Origin: a virus
IMG/VR virus record: IMGVR_UViG_3300036908_000235
Span: 1 to 30,439 of that record
Strand: one strand, 5' to 3'
Length of the DNA stretch: 30,439 nucleotides
Positions 22,267 to 30,108 of this stretch are shown here, in pieces. The notes beneath the pieces were generated by a model, which did not search any database, had not been told where the DNA came from, and worked only from the letters and a program-made list of their open reading frames with translations. The translations under genes were made by a program, and so were the position numbers. The stretch's first letter is position 1. Every line of letters starts with the position of its first letter.

Positions 22267-25200
22267 ATGCCGACCATGAACGTCGCACAATTCGCCATCA
22301 AGCTGGGGCTTGATCCCTCGTCGATTCCCGCCGACCTGCAGAAGGTGGTGGTGAATCTGACGTCGGCGCAGCGGCGTCTGGCGAAGGACCGGAAAGCGCT
22401 CGAAGCGGAAATGATGGAGTCCGCGCGGGAATCGGCGGAGCGCACCGTGGCCGATCGCAAGTGGGCGGACGATGCCATCCTGCAGCACGCCACCGCAACC
22501 GCCGCCAAACGCAAAGCGCTGGAAAAGGAGATCCTCGAGGCCACGCGCGCCCACGACCGCGGGGCGGGGACGAGCACTGCGCAAGCGGCCGATCGCGAGA
22601 CGCTTTCCGCATCGCCGCAGGCCGCCAGGCGCGCCCTGGTGGAAGAGCAGATCATGGAGGCCACCAACCTCTACGCCACCGAAGAACTTGCCAAACGCGA
22701 GCAGGTAGAGGAAGAGAAGGCCGTGGCGGTTGCCCGGTCCGCCGCACAACGCAAGCTCCTGGAAGCGAAGATCATGGAGGCCACCAGCCTCTACGCCTCC
22801 GAAGAACTGGCCAAACGCGAGTGGGTGGAAGAAGAGAAGGTCCTGGCCGCGCAGAAATCCGCCGAGGCGCGGATGCTTCTGGAAGCCAAGGTCATGGAAG
22901 CGACGACCCTCCATGCCGAGCAGACGATCGCCAACGAAAGATGGGCGGCGGAGGCGAGGGTCGCTATCAACCGCAAGGCCGATATCCAGCGCTCCGAGAA
23001 CACGATGGCGGAGACGAAGAGAGGCTTCGCCGGCATGATGCTGGCCAGCAACGCCATGGGTGCCGGAGTGCCGTGGCCCCTAGCCCGCGTGCTGAGCCAG
23101 CAATTCCCGATCATCAGCAAGATCACTGGAGCGTTGCTGGGATTTACCGCCGTGGGAGTCGGGATCAGAGTCGTTGTCGACATCTTCGAGCGCCTCGGCC
23201 AGAAGATGCAGGAGGCCAAGCAGAAGGAGCTGGAATACCAGGAGGCGGTGCAGAAAACCAAGATGGTGATTGGCGAAGCCGACGCCGCCAGCGAGATGCG
23301 CTTCGACAAGGCCGTGGCCCGATCCATGCGCGCCAAAGGAGACAAGAACGCCGCCGCCTTCGACGAAGGTCTGGTGAGCCAGTCCGAGGGCGTAGGGGCG
23401 ATGGCGCGCGAAGTGGACAAGCTGGTGGAAGCCGAACTGAAGGAGGCGCGCGCCAAAGCCGCCCAGATGCAAGTGTGGGCGGCAGCGGGACGCGTGATGC
23501 ACGAAGTCTTCAGCTTCGATTCCACGCTGAAGGTCGAAGCCATCAACGACCAGATGCAGAAATTGGGGGAGGAGTTCAGCCTGCGTTCGGTCGAGGATCA
23601 GATTAACCACACCGCGACGGCCTCCGAACTGCTGACCCAGAAAGCCAAGGAAGCCCACGAAGCGGTGACCGCGCTCGAAACCCAGCGCGACAAGATGGCG
23701 AAGATGGACACCGTGGAAAAGGCGGGATTGCCCATCTCCGTGCGGAAGTACATCTCTCAGGAAGAGATCGACGCTGCCAAGACCTACGCCGCGCTTCTCG
23801 ACAGGATCACGGCCTCGGAAGCGAAGAGGCAAAAAGCCACCGCTGCGGAGAAACAGGCTGACATCGACGAGGCGAACAAGGCCAAGGCCAAGGACATCGC
23901 GGAAACGCGCGCCCGCGAAGTGCGCGAGGAGATCGCATCCATTGAACGGCTGATGGCGACGTCGAGCGCGGCCGCCGGCGCCGAGGAATTGTTGGCCTCT
24001 GCCACCGACAAAGGCACAGCGGCCAGCATTCAGAACGCGGCTGCAGCCGAGGCGCAAAAGAGAATTCTCGACGCGATCGCCGAATCGCGCAGCAAGCTCG
24101 ATCCCAGCGGGCGCCCCATCGGGGACGACAAAGGCGTGCAAGCGAAGCTTGCGGAATATGCCGTCGAGGAGCGCAAGAACGCGCTCACTGAACAAACCGC
24201 CAAAGCGACCGGCGAACTCAACAAGCAGATCGCGGAACTGAATACGCGCACCGATGAGCACGTCTCCTCGCTGAATGAGGAAGCCTCGGGCCACAACAAA
24301 GTGTCGATCGAGCAGGCCAAGAATCTCGAACGGCTCATCCCGCTGGAGCAAAGGCTGCAGGGACTGAAAGACCTCTATGCCAGCCTGCCGGCGGCGGACA
24401 AAGTTGCCCCCGTCGTTGGGCCTCCGACAGTGGGGCAGGCATTCGCGCAAAAGACTGCTGGCGATATCGCCCACACCGGGTCTGGGCTTGACGCATTGCG
24501 CGGCAAAATCGGCGGCGAGAACGCGCAGATTCAGGCGGCCGCCTTCGCCGAGGAACTAAAGAAGGTCAAAGAACGGACGGCGGAGATCGCCGGGGCCGGA
24601 GTGTCGCCGTGGGCGAAGATCAATGCCGAAGTCGCGGCCGCGACCGAACGCATGCGCGGCCTGGGGCAAAGCGAGACAGAAGTTGCGGATCAGGCTAAGC
24701 AGTTGCGCGCCGCGCTCTCCGGAGAGCAGCACTCGAAAATCGGCGCCGAGTTCGACAAGCTCACGGAGAAGGCCCGCGAGACGCGCGTCGAGCTGGGCGC
24801 ATTGGCTTCGGGATCTCCGTTCGCCAAATCGATTGCGGAAGCGGAGAAACTTGGGCACGAAATGGGGATGACCGCGTTCGAGATCTCCCTGGTCCGGCAA
24901 CGGCTGATCGAACTGCAGGCCATGCAGAATGCCAGCAAAGCCTGGGAAGGCGCGGACGCGCTGAGCGCCAGCGGCTCCAAGATGTATGAGTTGCAGCAGC
25001 AGATGGCGACTCTGCGCTCGGCCGCGACTACCGGGAAAGTCCGCGACGACAGCGGAGCCGAAAGCACGCTTTCCGCCGACGCACTGGCCGCGGTACACCT
25101 CCGGATGCAGGAACTGACGGAGGAAGAGGACAAGCTCCTGCTCAAGACAGGCGGGATCAATGACGGGTTTCAAGCGTGGCTTCATTCCCTCGACATGGTG

Positions 25201-25959
25201 GAGAGCGAGGGGACGACGGTCTTCAACGCGCTCACCCAAGCCACCAAAGGCTTTGAGTCCACGGCCGCCGATTCGCTGGTGAAGATTCTGGAAACACACG
25301 CCGGCCAGCACCAGAAGTTGATCCACCAACTGCGCCAGATGTGGGAAAGCTTCTTTGCAGGGCTGGCGAAGATGGCGATCCAGCGCGGCCTACAAGGGCT
25401 GTTAGCGCCCATCGCCGGGGCAATCGCCAAGAAACCTCAGAGCGCTGCCGGCACGGTGGACCTGGGCGCGGGAAGCGCCGAGCAATTCGCCAAAGGGCCG
25501 GGGGCGCTGTTCTCGGGATTAGGAAAAGCCGGGGGTGCCGGAGTCGCTGCGCTGCCCGCCAACACGACCGCAATCACCGCGAACACAACCGCGCTGGGAG
25601 CGAACACCGCGGCGCTGGGCACGAAGGCCGGCACCAGCGCCATCCCGATCCCCGGAGCCACGCCGGGGAATGCGGCGGGAACTGACTCCTGGTCTGGCGG
25701 GTCAACCTGGGTTGGCGAGCAAGGGCCGGAAGTGGTGAACCTGCCGCGTGGATCCCAAGTCATTCCGAACGATGCGCTGCAGGCGAACAGCGGCGGAGAT
25801 AGCTACGTCCACAATGATTTCCGGGGCGCGGTGGTGACTGACGATCTGATGCGGAAGTCGGATGCCGTAAAAATGAGCCAACTGTCCGAGGACCGGGCTT
25901 ACTCGCGGGCGGTGACGGCCAGCAAAGAGATCGCGCTGCGAAGCCGGCCCAGCCGCTAG
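22267..25959 (+). CDS. Tail tape measure protein
   Basis: The 1230-residue protein is the longest in the window. N-terminal MNVAQFAIKLGLDPSSIPAD is typical. Five tandem 40-residue charged repeats (about 39-238) are followed by a hydrophobic segment (ITGALLGFTAVGVGIRVVV, about 285-305), then long coiled-coil-rich helices. The C-terminus has WESFFAGLAKMAIQRGLQGL, Gly/Thr-rich ANTTALGANTAALG, and the frequent tape measure motif GEQGPEVVNLPRGSQVIPND near 1150-1170. The protein sets tail length and is ejected ahead of the DNA. By the common rule of about 0.15 nm per residue the tail would be about 185 nm (estimate). The TAG stop shares CTAG with the stop of the convergent minus-strand operon. Confidence 0.88.
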   Translation: MPTMNVAQFAIKLGLDPSSIPADLQKVVVNLTSAQRRLAKDRKALEAEMMESARESAERTVADRKWADDAILQHATATAAKRKALEKEILEATRAHDRGAGTSTAQAADRETLSASPQAARRALVEEQIMEATNLYATEELAKREQVEEEKAVAVARSAAQRKLLEAKIMEATSLYASEELAKREWVEEEKVLAAQKSAEARMLLEAKVMEATTLHAEQTIANERWAAEARVAINRKADIQRSENTMAETKRGFAGMMLASNAMGAGVPWPLARVLSQQFPIISKITGALLGFTAVGVGIRVVVDIFERLGQKMQEAKQKELEYQEAVQKTKMVIGEADAASEMRFDKAVARSMRAKGDKNAAAFDEGLVSQSEGVGAMAREVDKLVEAELKEARAKAAQMQVWAAAGRVMHEVFSFDSTLKVEAINDQMQKLGEEFSLRSVEDQINHTATASELLTQKAKEAHEAVTALETQRDKMAKMDTVEKAGLPISVRKYISQEEIDAAKTYAALLDRITASEAKRQKATAAEKQADIDEANKAKAKDIAETRAREVREEIASIERLMATSSAAAGAEELLASATDKGTAASIQNAAAAEAQKRILDAIAESRSKLDPSGRPIGDDKGVQAKLAEYAVEERKNALTEQTAKATGELNKQIAELNTRTDEHVSSLNEEASGHNKVSIEQAKNLERLIPLEQRLQGLKDLYASLPAADKVAPVVGPPTVGQAFAQKTAGDIAHTGSGLDALRGKIGGENAQIQAAAFAEELKKVKERTAEIAGAGVSPWAKINAEVAAATERMRGLGQSETEVADQAKQLRAALSGEQHSKIGAEFDKLTEKARETRVELGALASGSPFAKSIAEAEKLGHEMGMTAFEISLVRQRLIELQAMQNASKAWEGADALSASGSKMYELQQQMATLRSAATTGKVRDDSGAESTLSADALAAVHLRMQELTEEEDKLLLKTGGINDGFQAWLHSLDMVESEGTTVFNALTQATKGFESTAADSLVKILETHAGQHQKLIHQLRQMWESFFAGLAKMAIQRGLQGLLAPIAGAIAKKPQSAAGTVDLGAGSAEQFAKGPGALFSGLGKAGGAGVAALPANTTAITANTTALGANTAALGTKAGTSAIPIPGATPGNAAGTDSWSGGSTWVGEQGPEVVNLPRGSQVIPNDALQANSGGDSYVHNDFRGAVVTDDLMRKSDAVKMSQLSEDRAYSRAVTASKEIALRSRPSR
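22381..22980 (+). repeat. Five tandem 120-base repeats in the tape measure gene
   Basis: Units start at 22381, 22501, 22621, 22741 and 22861. Each encodes 40 residues with the pattern A-x-R-K-x-L-E-x-x-I-M-E-A-T at the start. Units three and four are most alike (ATNLYATEELAKRE versus ATSLYASEELAKRE), showing recent duplication; the outer ones have diverged. Confidence 0.85.
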
Positions 25960-26213
25960 GCGCTGCCCTCGGCGGCTTTGGCCCGCGAGACTTCCCACAT
26001 GGCGCGCAGCAATTGCTCCGCGTCCGGCTTGGCCAGGACAGCCCGCAGCGGGGGAAAGCGGTCGATCATGTCGGTTTGAAAAGATGCACGCCAGACCTCG
26101 TAATTCTCGCCCTCGGCCAGCCTTTGGCGAATGTTGGGGAGCCAGCGCGAGTCGGCTTGCATGATCGCCGATACCAGCACTTCCGCGACTTGAGTCATTT
26201 CGTCCCGGTTCAC
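25956..26213 (-). CDS. Minus-strand operon, gene 10: hypothetical protein
   Basis: GTG 26213 overlaps the stop of gene 9 (GTGA). The 85-residue protein (MTQVAEVLVSAIMQADSRWL, then EVWRASFQTDMIDRFPPLRA) is amphipathic and helical and looks real. The last base triplet overlaps the tape measure stop in a shared CTAG. Unknown family. It closes the operon, and no terminator is seen before the convergent gene, so the two transcripts may overlap. Confidence 0.65.
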   Translation of the reverse strand: MNRDEMTQVAEVLVSAIMQADSRWLPNIRQRLAEGENYEVWRASFQTDMIDRFPPLRAVLAKPDAEQLLRAMWEVSRAKAAEGSA

Positions 26214-26392
26214 GGCTCCTCCAGGATGAAGATGTGGGGCGCGAACTCGCCCGCCCAGGCGGGCAGAATCAGCATACCTTCCGGGGTCACGCGTTCCACC
26301 AGAAAGTAATTTCCCGGCACGTCGGGCATGTGGGCAAAGCGCACGCGTTTGCCGGCGAACTGAGCTGTGAGCGCGGCGATGTCGGCGGTCAT
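26210..26392 (-). CDS. Minus-strand operon, gene 9: hypothetical protein
   Basis: ATG 26392 overlaps the stop of gene 8 (ATGA). The 60-residue protein has a beta-barrel-like look: AGKRVRFAHMPDVPGNYFLV, then ERVTPEGMLILPAWAG and the end HIFILEEP. This recalls small SH3-like folds, without a named match. Its stop overlaps the GTG start of gene 10. Confidence 0.65.
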   Translation of the reverse strand: MTADIAALTAQFAGKRVRFAHMPDVPGNYFLVERVTPEGMLILPAWAGEFAPHIFILEEP

Positions 26393-26568
26393 AGGTCAGT
26401 GGCCAGTGGAGCACGGTCGCGTACCGCGGGCGAAGTGTGCATGAGAACGATGCCCTCAAATGCTCCATCGCTCGAAACCTGCCACACATAAGTCATCGTG
26501 GCGGGATCGTACCCTTCATGAACGGCGATGATTCCCGCGATCTGGTCGGCATCGAAGCTGATTCGCAT
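26389..26568 (-). CDS. Minus-strand operon, gene 8: hypothetical protein
   Basis: ATG 26568 follows AAGGAG at a good distance. The 59-residue protein reads MRISFDADQIAGIIAVHEGY, then TYVWQVSSDGAFEGIVLMHT. Its last codons run through a family A repeat (CAGTGGCCAGTGG at 26397-26409), so the original C-terminus may have been replaced. The stop overlaps the next start (ATGA). Confidence 0.6.
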   Translation of the reverse strand: MRISFDADQIAGIIAVHEGYDPATMTYVWQVSSDGAFEGIVLMHTSPAVRDRAPLATDL

Positions 26569-26578
26569 TGAACTCCTT

Positions 26579-26590
26579 CACTGGCCACTG
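26579..26590. repeat. Family A repeat copy between operon genes 7 and 8
   Basis: CACTGGCCACTG lies in the only real gap inside the minus-strand operon (25 bases), directly upstream of the AAGGAG of gene 8. Confidence 0.65.
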
Positions 26591-26593
26591 CCG

Positions 26594-26758
26594 TTATCCG
26601 GTGATGCACGCAAAAAGCGGCTGCGGCTGCCCCGGCTCGCGCGAGTGACAGAGCAACAATGCCAGCGTGATCTCATCCGCGCTGGCCTCGCGGTCTGGAT
26701 CCGTCGAGCGCAGAGTGGGGAGTTCGGCGAGTTGCTGTGCTTCTCCGATTAGCTTCAT
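26594..26758 (-). CDS. Minus-strand operon, gene 7: hypothetical protein
   Basis: ATG 26758 overlaps the stop of gene 6 (ATGA) and has GAGG five bases upstream. The 54 residues read MKLIGEAQQLAELPTLRSTD, then EASADEITLALLLCHSREPG. The pattern suggests a short helical protein. No family is recognised. Confidence 0.6.
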   Translation of the reverse strand: MKLIGEAQQLAELPTLRSTDPDREASADEITLALLLCHSREPGQPQPLFACITG

Positions 26759-27012
26759 CGGAGCCTCGCCAGCCGGAGAAAGCGGCACGCGGCCGCCTCG
26801 TCGAGGCTGGTCAGCATCGTGATGTCCTGACCGTCTTTCACCAACAGACCATGCTGTGGATCATTCTTCGCAGGGATGCGGTAAGAGCGCCTATCGGCTT
26901 CGACGTCTTCGAGCACGCGATGCATGAGGCGCATGAGATCGCGGCGTTGGAGATCGGTTAGGGCAAACTTGAACGGGCGGCGGACTCTGGCTCTGGCTCT
27001 AGTGGCTGGCAT
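26755..27012 (-). CDS. Minus-strand operon, gene 6: hypothetical basic protein
   Basis: ATG 27012 starts inside the last 14 bases of gene 5. The frame is open far upstream, but the real protein is the last 85 residues: MPATRARARVRRPFKFALTD, then LQRRDLMRLMHRVLEDVEAD, and a final EAAACRFLRLARLR. It is basic at both ends, so nucleic-acid binding is possible. The family is unknown. Confidence 0.65.
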   Translation of the reverse strand: MPATRARARVRRPFKFALTDLQRRDLMRLMHRVLEDVEADRRSYRIPAKNDPQHGLLVKDGQDITMLTSLDEAAACRFLRLARLR

Positions 27013-27376
27013 CGGGCTTCCCTCGTTTTCCTCGGCAAACTCCGGAGGGCACTTCGCTGCGGAGGGATTCATGTTTTTCCTTGGCGTGGGCCACGGCCAG
27101 CTCGATGCAACTGGTGAGCAGCCGGGGCCGGACGCCCTTGGATTTGAGATCGAAGAAGCGATCGCCACAGGCGGAGCATTCCACCCCGCACCTGCCATCG
27201 GCCTCTTTGACCATGTTGAACGTGATCTTTTCTGGTTTTGAACCGCTTGCGGTTGCGCGGCGAACATTGTGGATGGTCATCGATTCGTGCAAGCCCGTCT
27301 TACAGGCTTCGCCCTCTTTGGCACCGCACTTCTGGCAGGGCACGCTGAGCGCGTCAGGCATGGTTTCAGCTTTCAC
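26999..27376 (-). CDS. Minus-strand operon, gene 5: double zinc-finger protein
   Basis: GTG 27376 follows GGAGGAAATC, a strong ribosome binding site, and overlaps gene 4's stop (GTGA). The 125-residue protein has two candidate zinc sites. The first is VPCQKCGAKEGEACKTG with a His-Arg pair in TIHNVRRATA, a pattern known from small phage and actinobacterial zinc fingers. The second has CGVECSACGDRFFDL and a Cys-His end (SCIELAVAHAKEKH). A nucleic-acid-binding role is likely, and the target is unknown. Confidence 0.75.
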   Translation of the reverse strand: MKAETMPDALSVPCQKCGAKEGEACKTGLHESMTIHNVRRATASGSKPEKITFNMVKEADGRCGVECSACGDRFFDLKSKGVRPRLLTSCIELAVAHAKEKHESLRSEVPSGVCRGKRGKPDASH

Positions 27377-27588
27377 GATTTCCTCCGGGAGAGAGCCTTT
27401 TCGCGGCGGGCCGATTCGGCGGCGATCTCCATGGTGCGATGCAATACCGCATCCCAGGTGATGAAGTGAGTCTGGCGTTCGCGCTTAGCACGAAATTCCA
27501 AACCCAGAGGACGCATCTCGACCGACCATTGACGACGGTCGAAGGTGAGGGGAAGTTCGCGGCGGATGGGAGTTTTCAGTAGAGTCAT
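27373..27588 (-). CDS. Minus-strand operon, gene 4: small basic protein
   Basis: ATG 27588 has GGAGG about five bases upstream and overlaps gene 3's stop (ATGA). The 71 residues read MTLLKTPIRRELPLTFDRRQ, then GLEFRAKRERQTHFITWDAV and a basic end ALSRRKS. The THFITWDAVLHRTMEIAAE segment recalls small phage proteins with a beta-then-helix fold. No function is assigned. Confidence 0.65.
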   Translation of the reverse strand: MTLLKTPIRRELPLTFDRRQWSVEMRPLGLEFRAKRERQTHFITWDAVLHRTMEIAAESARREKALSRRKS

Positions 27589-27983
27589 CGCGCCTCCGCG
27601 TCATATTTGCCGTTCCAGTCGTGGCCGGCGCGCCCGACCCCGAGTTCTTTATAGGCATCGCCTTCGGTGCAGACTCCGCCCATGCCTTGCAGGCCGCCGA
27701 ACATCGCGATCTCGCGCATGGTGGCCGACTCGCGCCCATATCTTCGAAAAAGCAGAGCGCCCAGCAGGCGATGCGCTCCGCAGAAATCGTGGGCGTTGCG
27801 GTCTTCCGCATCGTGATCGCAAAGCTGGACAAGCTCCTCCAGGGTCGCGTCCAGACCCCCGCGGCTGAGAACTTTGGCGTCACCGTAGACTTTGCCGTCA
27901 TAGCTCAGGTAAGGGATCGCTTCGCCTGTCTTGGCGTCGCAAAAGTTGTCGGCGTCCAGAAGCCGGTAGATTTCATGCTTCAT
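27585..27983 (-). CDS. Minus-strand operon, gene 3: hypothetical protein
   Basis: ATG 27983 follows GGAGGCAGC and overlaps gene 2's stop (ATGA). The 132-residue protein has acidic and Cys/His-containing segments: DADNFCDAKTGEAIPYLSYD, LEELVQLCDHDAEDRNAHDF, CGAHRLLGALLFRRYG and the end GHDWNGKYDAEAR. The Cys/His/Asp content would allow a metal site, but no known motif is complete. Confidence 0.65.
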   Translation of the reverse strand: MKHEIYRLLDADNFCDAKTGEAIPYLSYDGKVYGDAKVLSRGGLDATLEELVQLCDHDAEDRNAHDFCGAHRLLGALLFRRYGRESATMREIAMFGGLQGMGGVCTEGDAYKELGVGRAGHDWNGKYDAEAR

Positions 27984-28426
27984 GCTGCCTCCGCAAAATC
28001 AAACACAGCCTGCTCCACGCCATCGTCCATGACCACGACGGTCTTGGCCAGACAGAGCAAACCGTTGACGGTGTAGTTGCAGGGCTTGTGCTTCGCCGGG
28101 TCAAAGGCGCCCTCAGCTCCGGTAAAGCGGCCGATGCAAAGCTGCGCCGCCGTCGCGGGAGTGGCGCCGCGCTCTTTGTATTGCCGGAAGTCGCCGATGG
28201 CCTGAATGTGCCCGCAACTTGGGCACACAAATTTCCAGTCGGAGGGATTCTTCCCGAAGCGACGTTCGCCCTCGGCCAGCCAATCGGCGTGCGTGATCTT
28301 GTTCCATCCCTCGCCGTCGAAGCGGCAGCGGGAGAAATCGAGCAGGTTGAACGTCTGGCCGCCGCGGAAGCTGGCCTCCTGCGGAATCACGCTGACTGTC
28401 CGATCTTTTTTTTCAGGTTGCGTCAT
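27980..28426 (-). CDS. Minus-strand operon, gene 2: zinc-ribbon phage protein
   Basis: ATG 28426 overlaps gene 1's stop (ATGA). The 148-residue protein reads FNLLDFSRCRFDGEGWNKIT, HADWLAEGERRFGKNPSDWK, then FVCPSCGHIQAIGDFRQYKE, with later Cys residues in QLCIGRF and KPCNYTVNGLLCLAKTVVV. CPSCG plus a CNY-type second half resembles zinc-ribbon proteins that I recall from phage genomes with no assigned role. The end reads VEQAVFDFAEAA. Confidence 0.7.
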   Translation of the reverse strand: MTQPEKKDRTVSVIPQEASFRGGQTFNLLDFSRCRFDGEGWNKITHADWLAEGERRFGKNPSDWKFVCPSCGHIQAIGDFRQYKERGATPATAAQLCIGRFTGAEGAFDPAKHKPCNYTVNGLLCLAKTVVVMDDGVEQAVFDFAEAA

Positions 28427-28611
28427 AGCAAGTTCTTGTCCGGCTCGATGCCGCGTTTTTTCGCTTCCTCCAGGATCCACTCGCAACGCGCGAGGTTGAT
28501 GGGCGGTCCGGTCAGCAGGCCGTACTGGTAGCAGCTATCCACAGCCAGACAAAAGTAAGCGGCATCGGCAGCTTCTTGCCACTCGGCCTGAGTCTCAGGA
28601 TCGCGGGCCAT
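28423..28611 (-). CDS. Minus-strand operon, gene 1: small hypothetical protein
   Basis: ATG 28611 opens the operon; its ribosome binding site is weak. The 62 residues (EWQEAADAAYFCLAVDSCYQ, then YGLLTGPPINLARCEWILEE) match, from memory, a short helical family frequent in phages, with the core QYGL-GP-N-RC-IL. Function unknown. The stop overlaps the next start (ATGA). Confidence 0.7.
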   Translation of the reverse strand: MARDPETQAEWQEAADAAYFCLAVDSCYQYGLLTGPPINLARCEWILEEAKKRGIEPDKNLL

Positions 28612-28812
28612 CGAGATCAGACTCTACGCCAAAGCCAGCGGGTGGCGTCAAGCGATCTGAGCCGATCTAGCAAAAAAGATTTGTGCAAAAGCCCAGAACG
28701 GGAATGAGCCCAAACGTAATCAAGCGGGACGCGCCGGACAGCGCGGCCCGCAAGCCGCAGGAGCCAAACGGCTTTCGCCCGGAGGAACCGCGCTCCAGCG
28801 GTTTTCAAGATA
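28612..28812. other. Intergenic divergent region between the minus-strand operon and distal tail gene
   Basis: This is the only divergent gap here, so promoters for both directions are expected. On the minus strand TTGACG (complement of 28646-28651) and TAGAGT (complement of 28621-28626) are 19 bases apart, a weak promoter placed almost at the ATG. The exact 16-base element shared with 3021-3036 lies at 28631-28646. Family B lies at 28729-28807 and includes the exact 26-base match 28740-28765. Confidence 0.5.
28740..28765 (+). repeat. Dispersed intergenic repeat (family B), second exact copy
   Basis: These 26 bases are identical to 14699-14724. As there, a GGAGGAACCGC block and CAGCGGTTTTCAAGATA lead straight into an ATGAT start. 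Confidence 0.85.
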
Positions 28813-29775
28813 ATGATCACTTACCCTCTCAACATTCCCGGTCCGGGCGGCGCCGGTCCCGGCATCGTCTTTCCGGGCACGGACATTCTGGTCCCGTCGA
28901 CGCCCGGGCCGGCCAAAGCAAACCTGAAAAAGTTCGATCCCATCGCCGAGGTCATTGGGCCTTTCGACGGCAGCGCGCAGCAGCAGCAGTATCAGAACAA
29001 TTGGTGGGAGCTGGATCTGGAATGGCCAGAGATGACGTGGGCGCAGTTTGCCCCGCTCGACGCCTTCGCCGGCGCGTTGAAAGGCAAGCTGGGTTCCTTC
29101 GTCTGGGGACCGCCGCTGGCGACCGGTCCGCAGGGGATGGGACTTCTCGCCGGCGTTCCAGTGGCGACCGGGGCCGATGCCGCGGGAAGCAATCAGTTGC
29201 ACACCAGCGCGTGGCTGCCCACGCAATCGGGCATCCTGCTGCCGGGAGACTTCCTTGGCATCCCGCCGAATGCCCTAGTCATCGCGGAGCTGCAAAGCAC
29301 GCTGATCAGCGGTATCTACTACATCGCCATCGCGGGCAACGGCGTCGTTCCTCCGTGGCTCACCTTCGGCGCGAACGTGTGGCTGGCCGGGACCGGATTG
29401 GTTGATGGAGGCCCCTACCAGGTCATCACCAGCCCTATCGTTGTGGGCTCAGTGGGTTGGAACATCACGCTGCAGTCCGCTTCCGCGCTCGCTCAGGGCA
29501 CTTCGACGACGGGGACGATGGGCGAGGCGCCGGGCGCCAGCGCCGTGTTTCCGCGGCTGTATCAGTACGTGAATCCGCTTCCGCTTTTTAGCGACGGAGG
29601 CGGCAATGCCACGCTGGATATTTTTCCCAACCTGCGCGAAGCGCCGATCCCGGGCACGCCGCTGGTGCTGATCAATCCCACGGGAACCTTCCGTCTCGCG
29701 GAAAACCGCCGCGAGGCGGCCGCCATGAAAACCAAGACTTTCAACTTTGCCATGAAGTGCCGCGAGGCGATTTGA
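28813..29775 (+). CDS. Minor tail / distal tail protein
   Basis: ATG 28813 is the first start after the repeat; no clear ribosome binding site. The 320-residue protein has a pattern I recall from tail proteins after the tape measure: WWELDLEWPEMTWAQFAPLD, then DAFAGALKGKLGSFVWGPPL near residue 85, LPGDFLGI near 150, and a C-terminal block SGDGG-like SDGGGNATLDIFPNLREAPI followed by TPLVLINPTGTFRLAENRRE. A Gly/Ile/Val-rich insert (about 155-240) separates the two conserved parts. It is probably a distal tail or tail tip component. It ends KCREAI; the stop is followed by repeat DNA. Confidence 0.7.
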   Translation: MITYPLNIPGPGGAGPGIVFPGTDILVPSTPGPAKANLKKFDPIAEVIGPFDGSAQQQQYQNNWWELDLEWPEMTWAQFAPLDAFAGALKGKLGSFVWGPPLATGPQGMGLLAGVPVATGADAAGSNQLHTSAWLPTQSGILLPGDFLGIPPNALVIAELQSTLISGIYYIAIAGNGVVPPWLTFGANVWLAGTGLVDGGPYQVITSPIVVGSVGWNITLQSASALAQGTSTTGTMGEAPGASAVFPRLYQYVNPLPLFSDGGGNATLDIFPNLREAPIPGTPLVLINPTGTFRLAENRREAAAMKTKTFNFAMKCREAI

Positions 29776-29865
29776 AAACCGCTTCTAGCTCTTAGCTATT
29801 AGCTCTTAGCTCAATCCCAAAACAGAGCGGGCGTCCAGCCCGCGCAGCGCGCCGCAGGAGCCGAT
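29774..29865. repeat. Cluster of repeats after the tail gene
   Basis: GAAAACCGCTT (29774-29784) is the reversed end of family B, also present at 21972-21982. AGCTCTTAGCTATTAGCTCT then TAGCT (29787-29811) is a short TTAGCT tandem. The 28 bases 29835-29862 are the exact reverse complement of 15342-15369 and supply the GGAGC site for the next gene. Confidence 0.75.
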
Positions 29866-30108
29866 ATGCCCTTGCCCACGGCAGTGACCCAGAGCGGTGT
29901 TGACGAAAAGTTAGATCGCTGTGCTCAGGCTGCGTATGCCAGCTTTCTCGAAGACATGCGCGAGCTGGCCTCGCCGCTGATTGACCTGCAGCCGGAGTGG
30001 GCGCCCGCGCCCGGCAGCGGAAAAAAGACCATGCCCGAAACCATGAAGCGGGTGTGGCGCAATTTGACGGCTGCGGCATTGCGCGAGTCCGGCAAAGGCG
30101 ATGTCTGA
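29866..30108 (+). CDS. Small hypothetical protein
   Basis: ATG 29866 has GGAG about six bases upstream, provided by the repeat. The 80-residue protein reads MPLPTAVTQSGVDEKLDRCA, then AQAAYASFLEDMRELASPLI, and a basic ETMKRVWRNLTAAALRESG. It is helical, without a known family. The stop overlaps the next start (TGATG), so it belongs to the distal tail operon. Confidence 0.6.
   Translation: MPLPTAVTQSGVDEKLDRCAQAAYASFLEDMRELASPLIDLQPEWAPAPGSGKKTMPETMKRVWRNLTAAALRESGKGDV

Noticed and set aside
23080-24474. 464-codon open frame on the minus strand inside the tape measure gene
   Set aside because: It mirrors the high-GC coding frame of the tape measure, has a His/Arg/Leu-rich shadow composition and no recognisable domain or leader.
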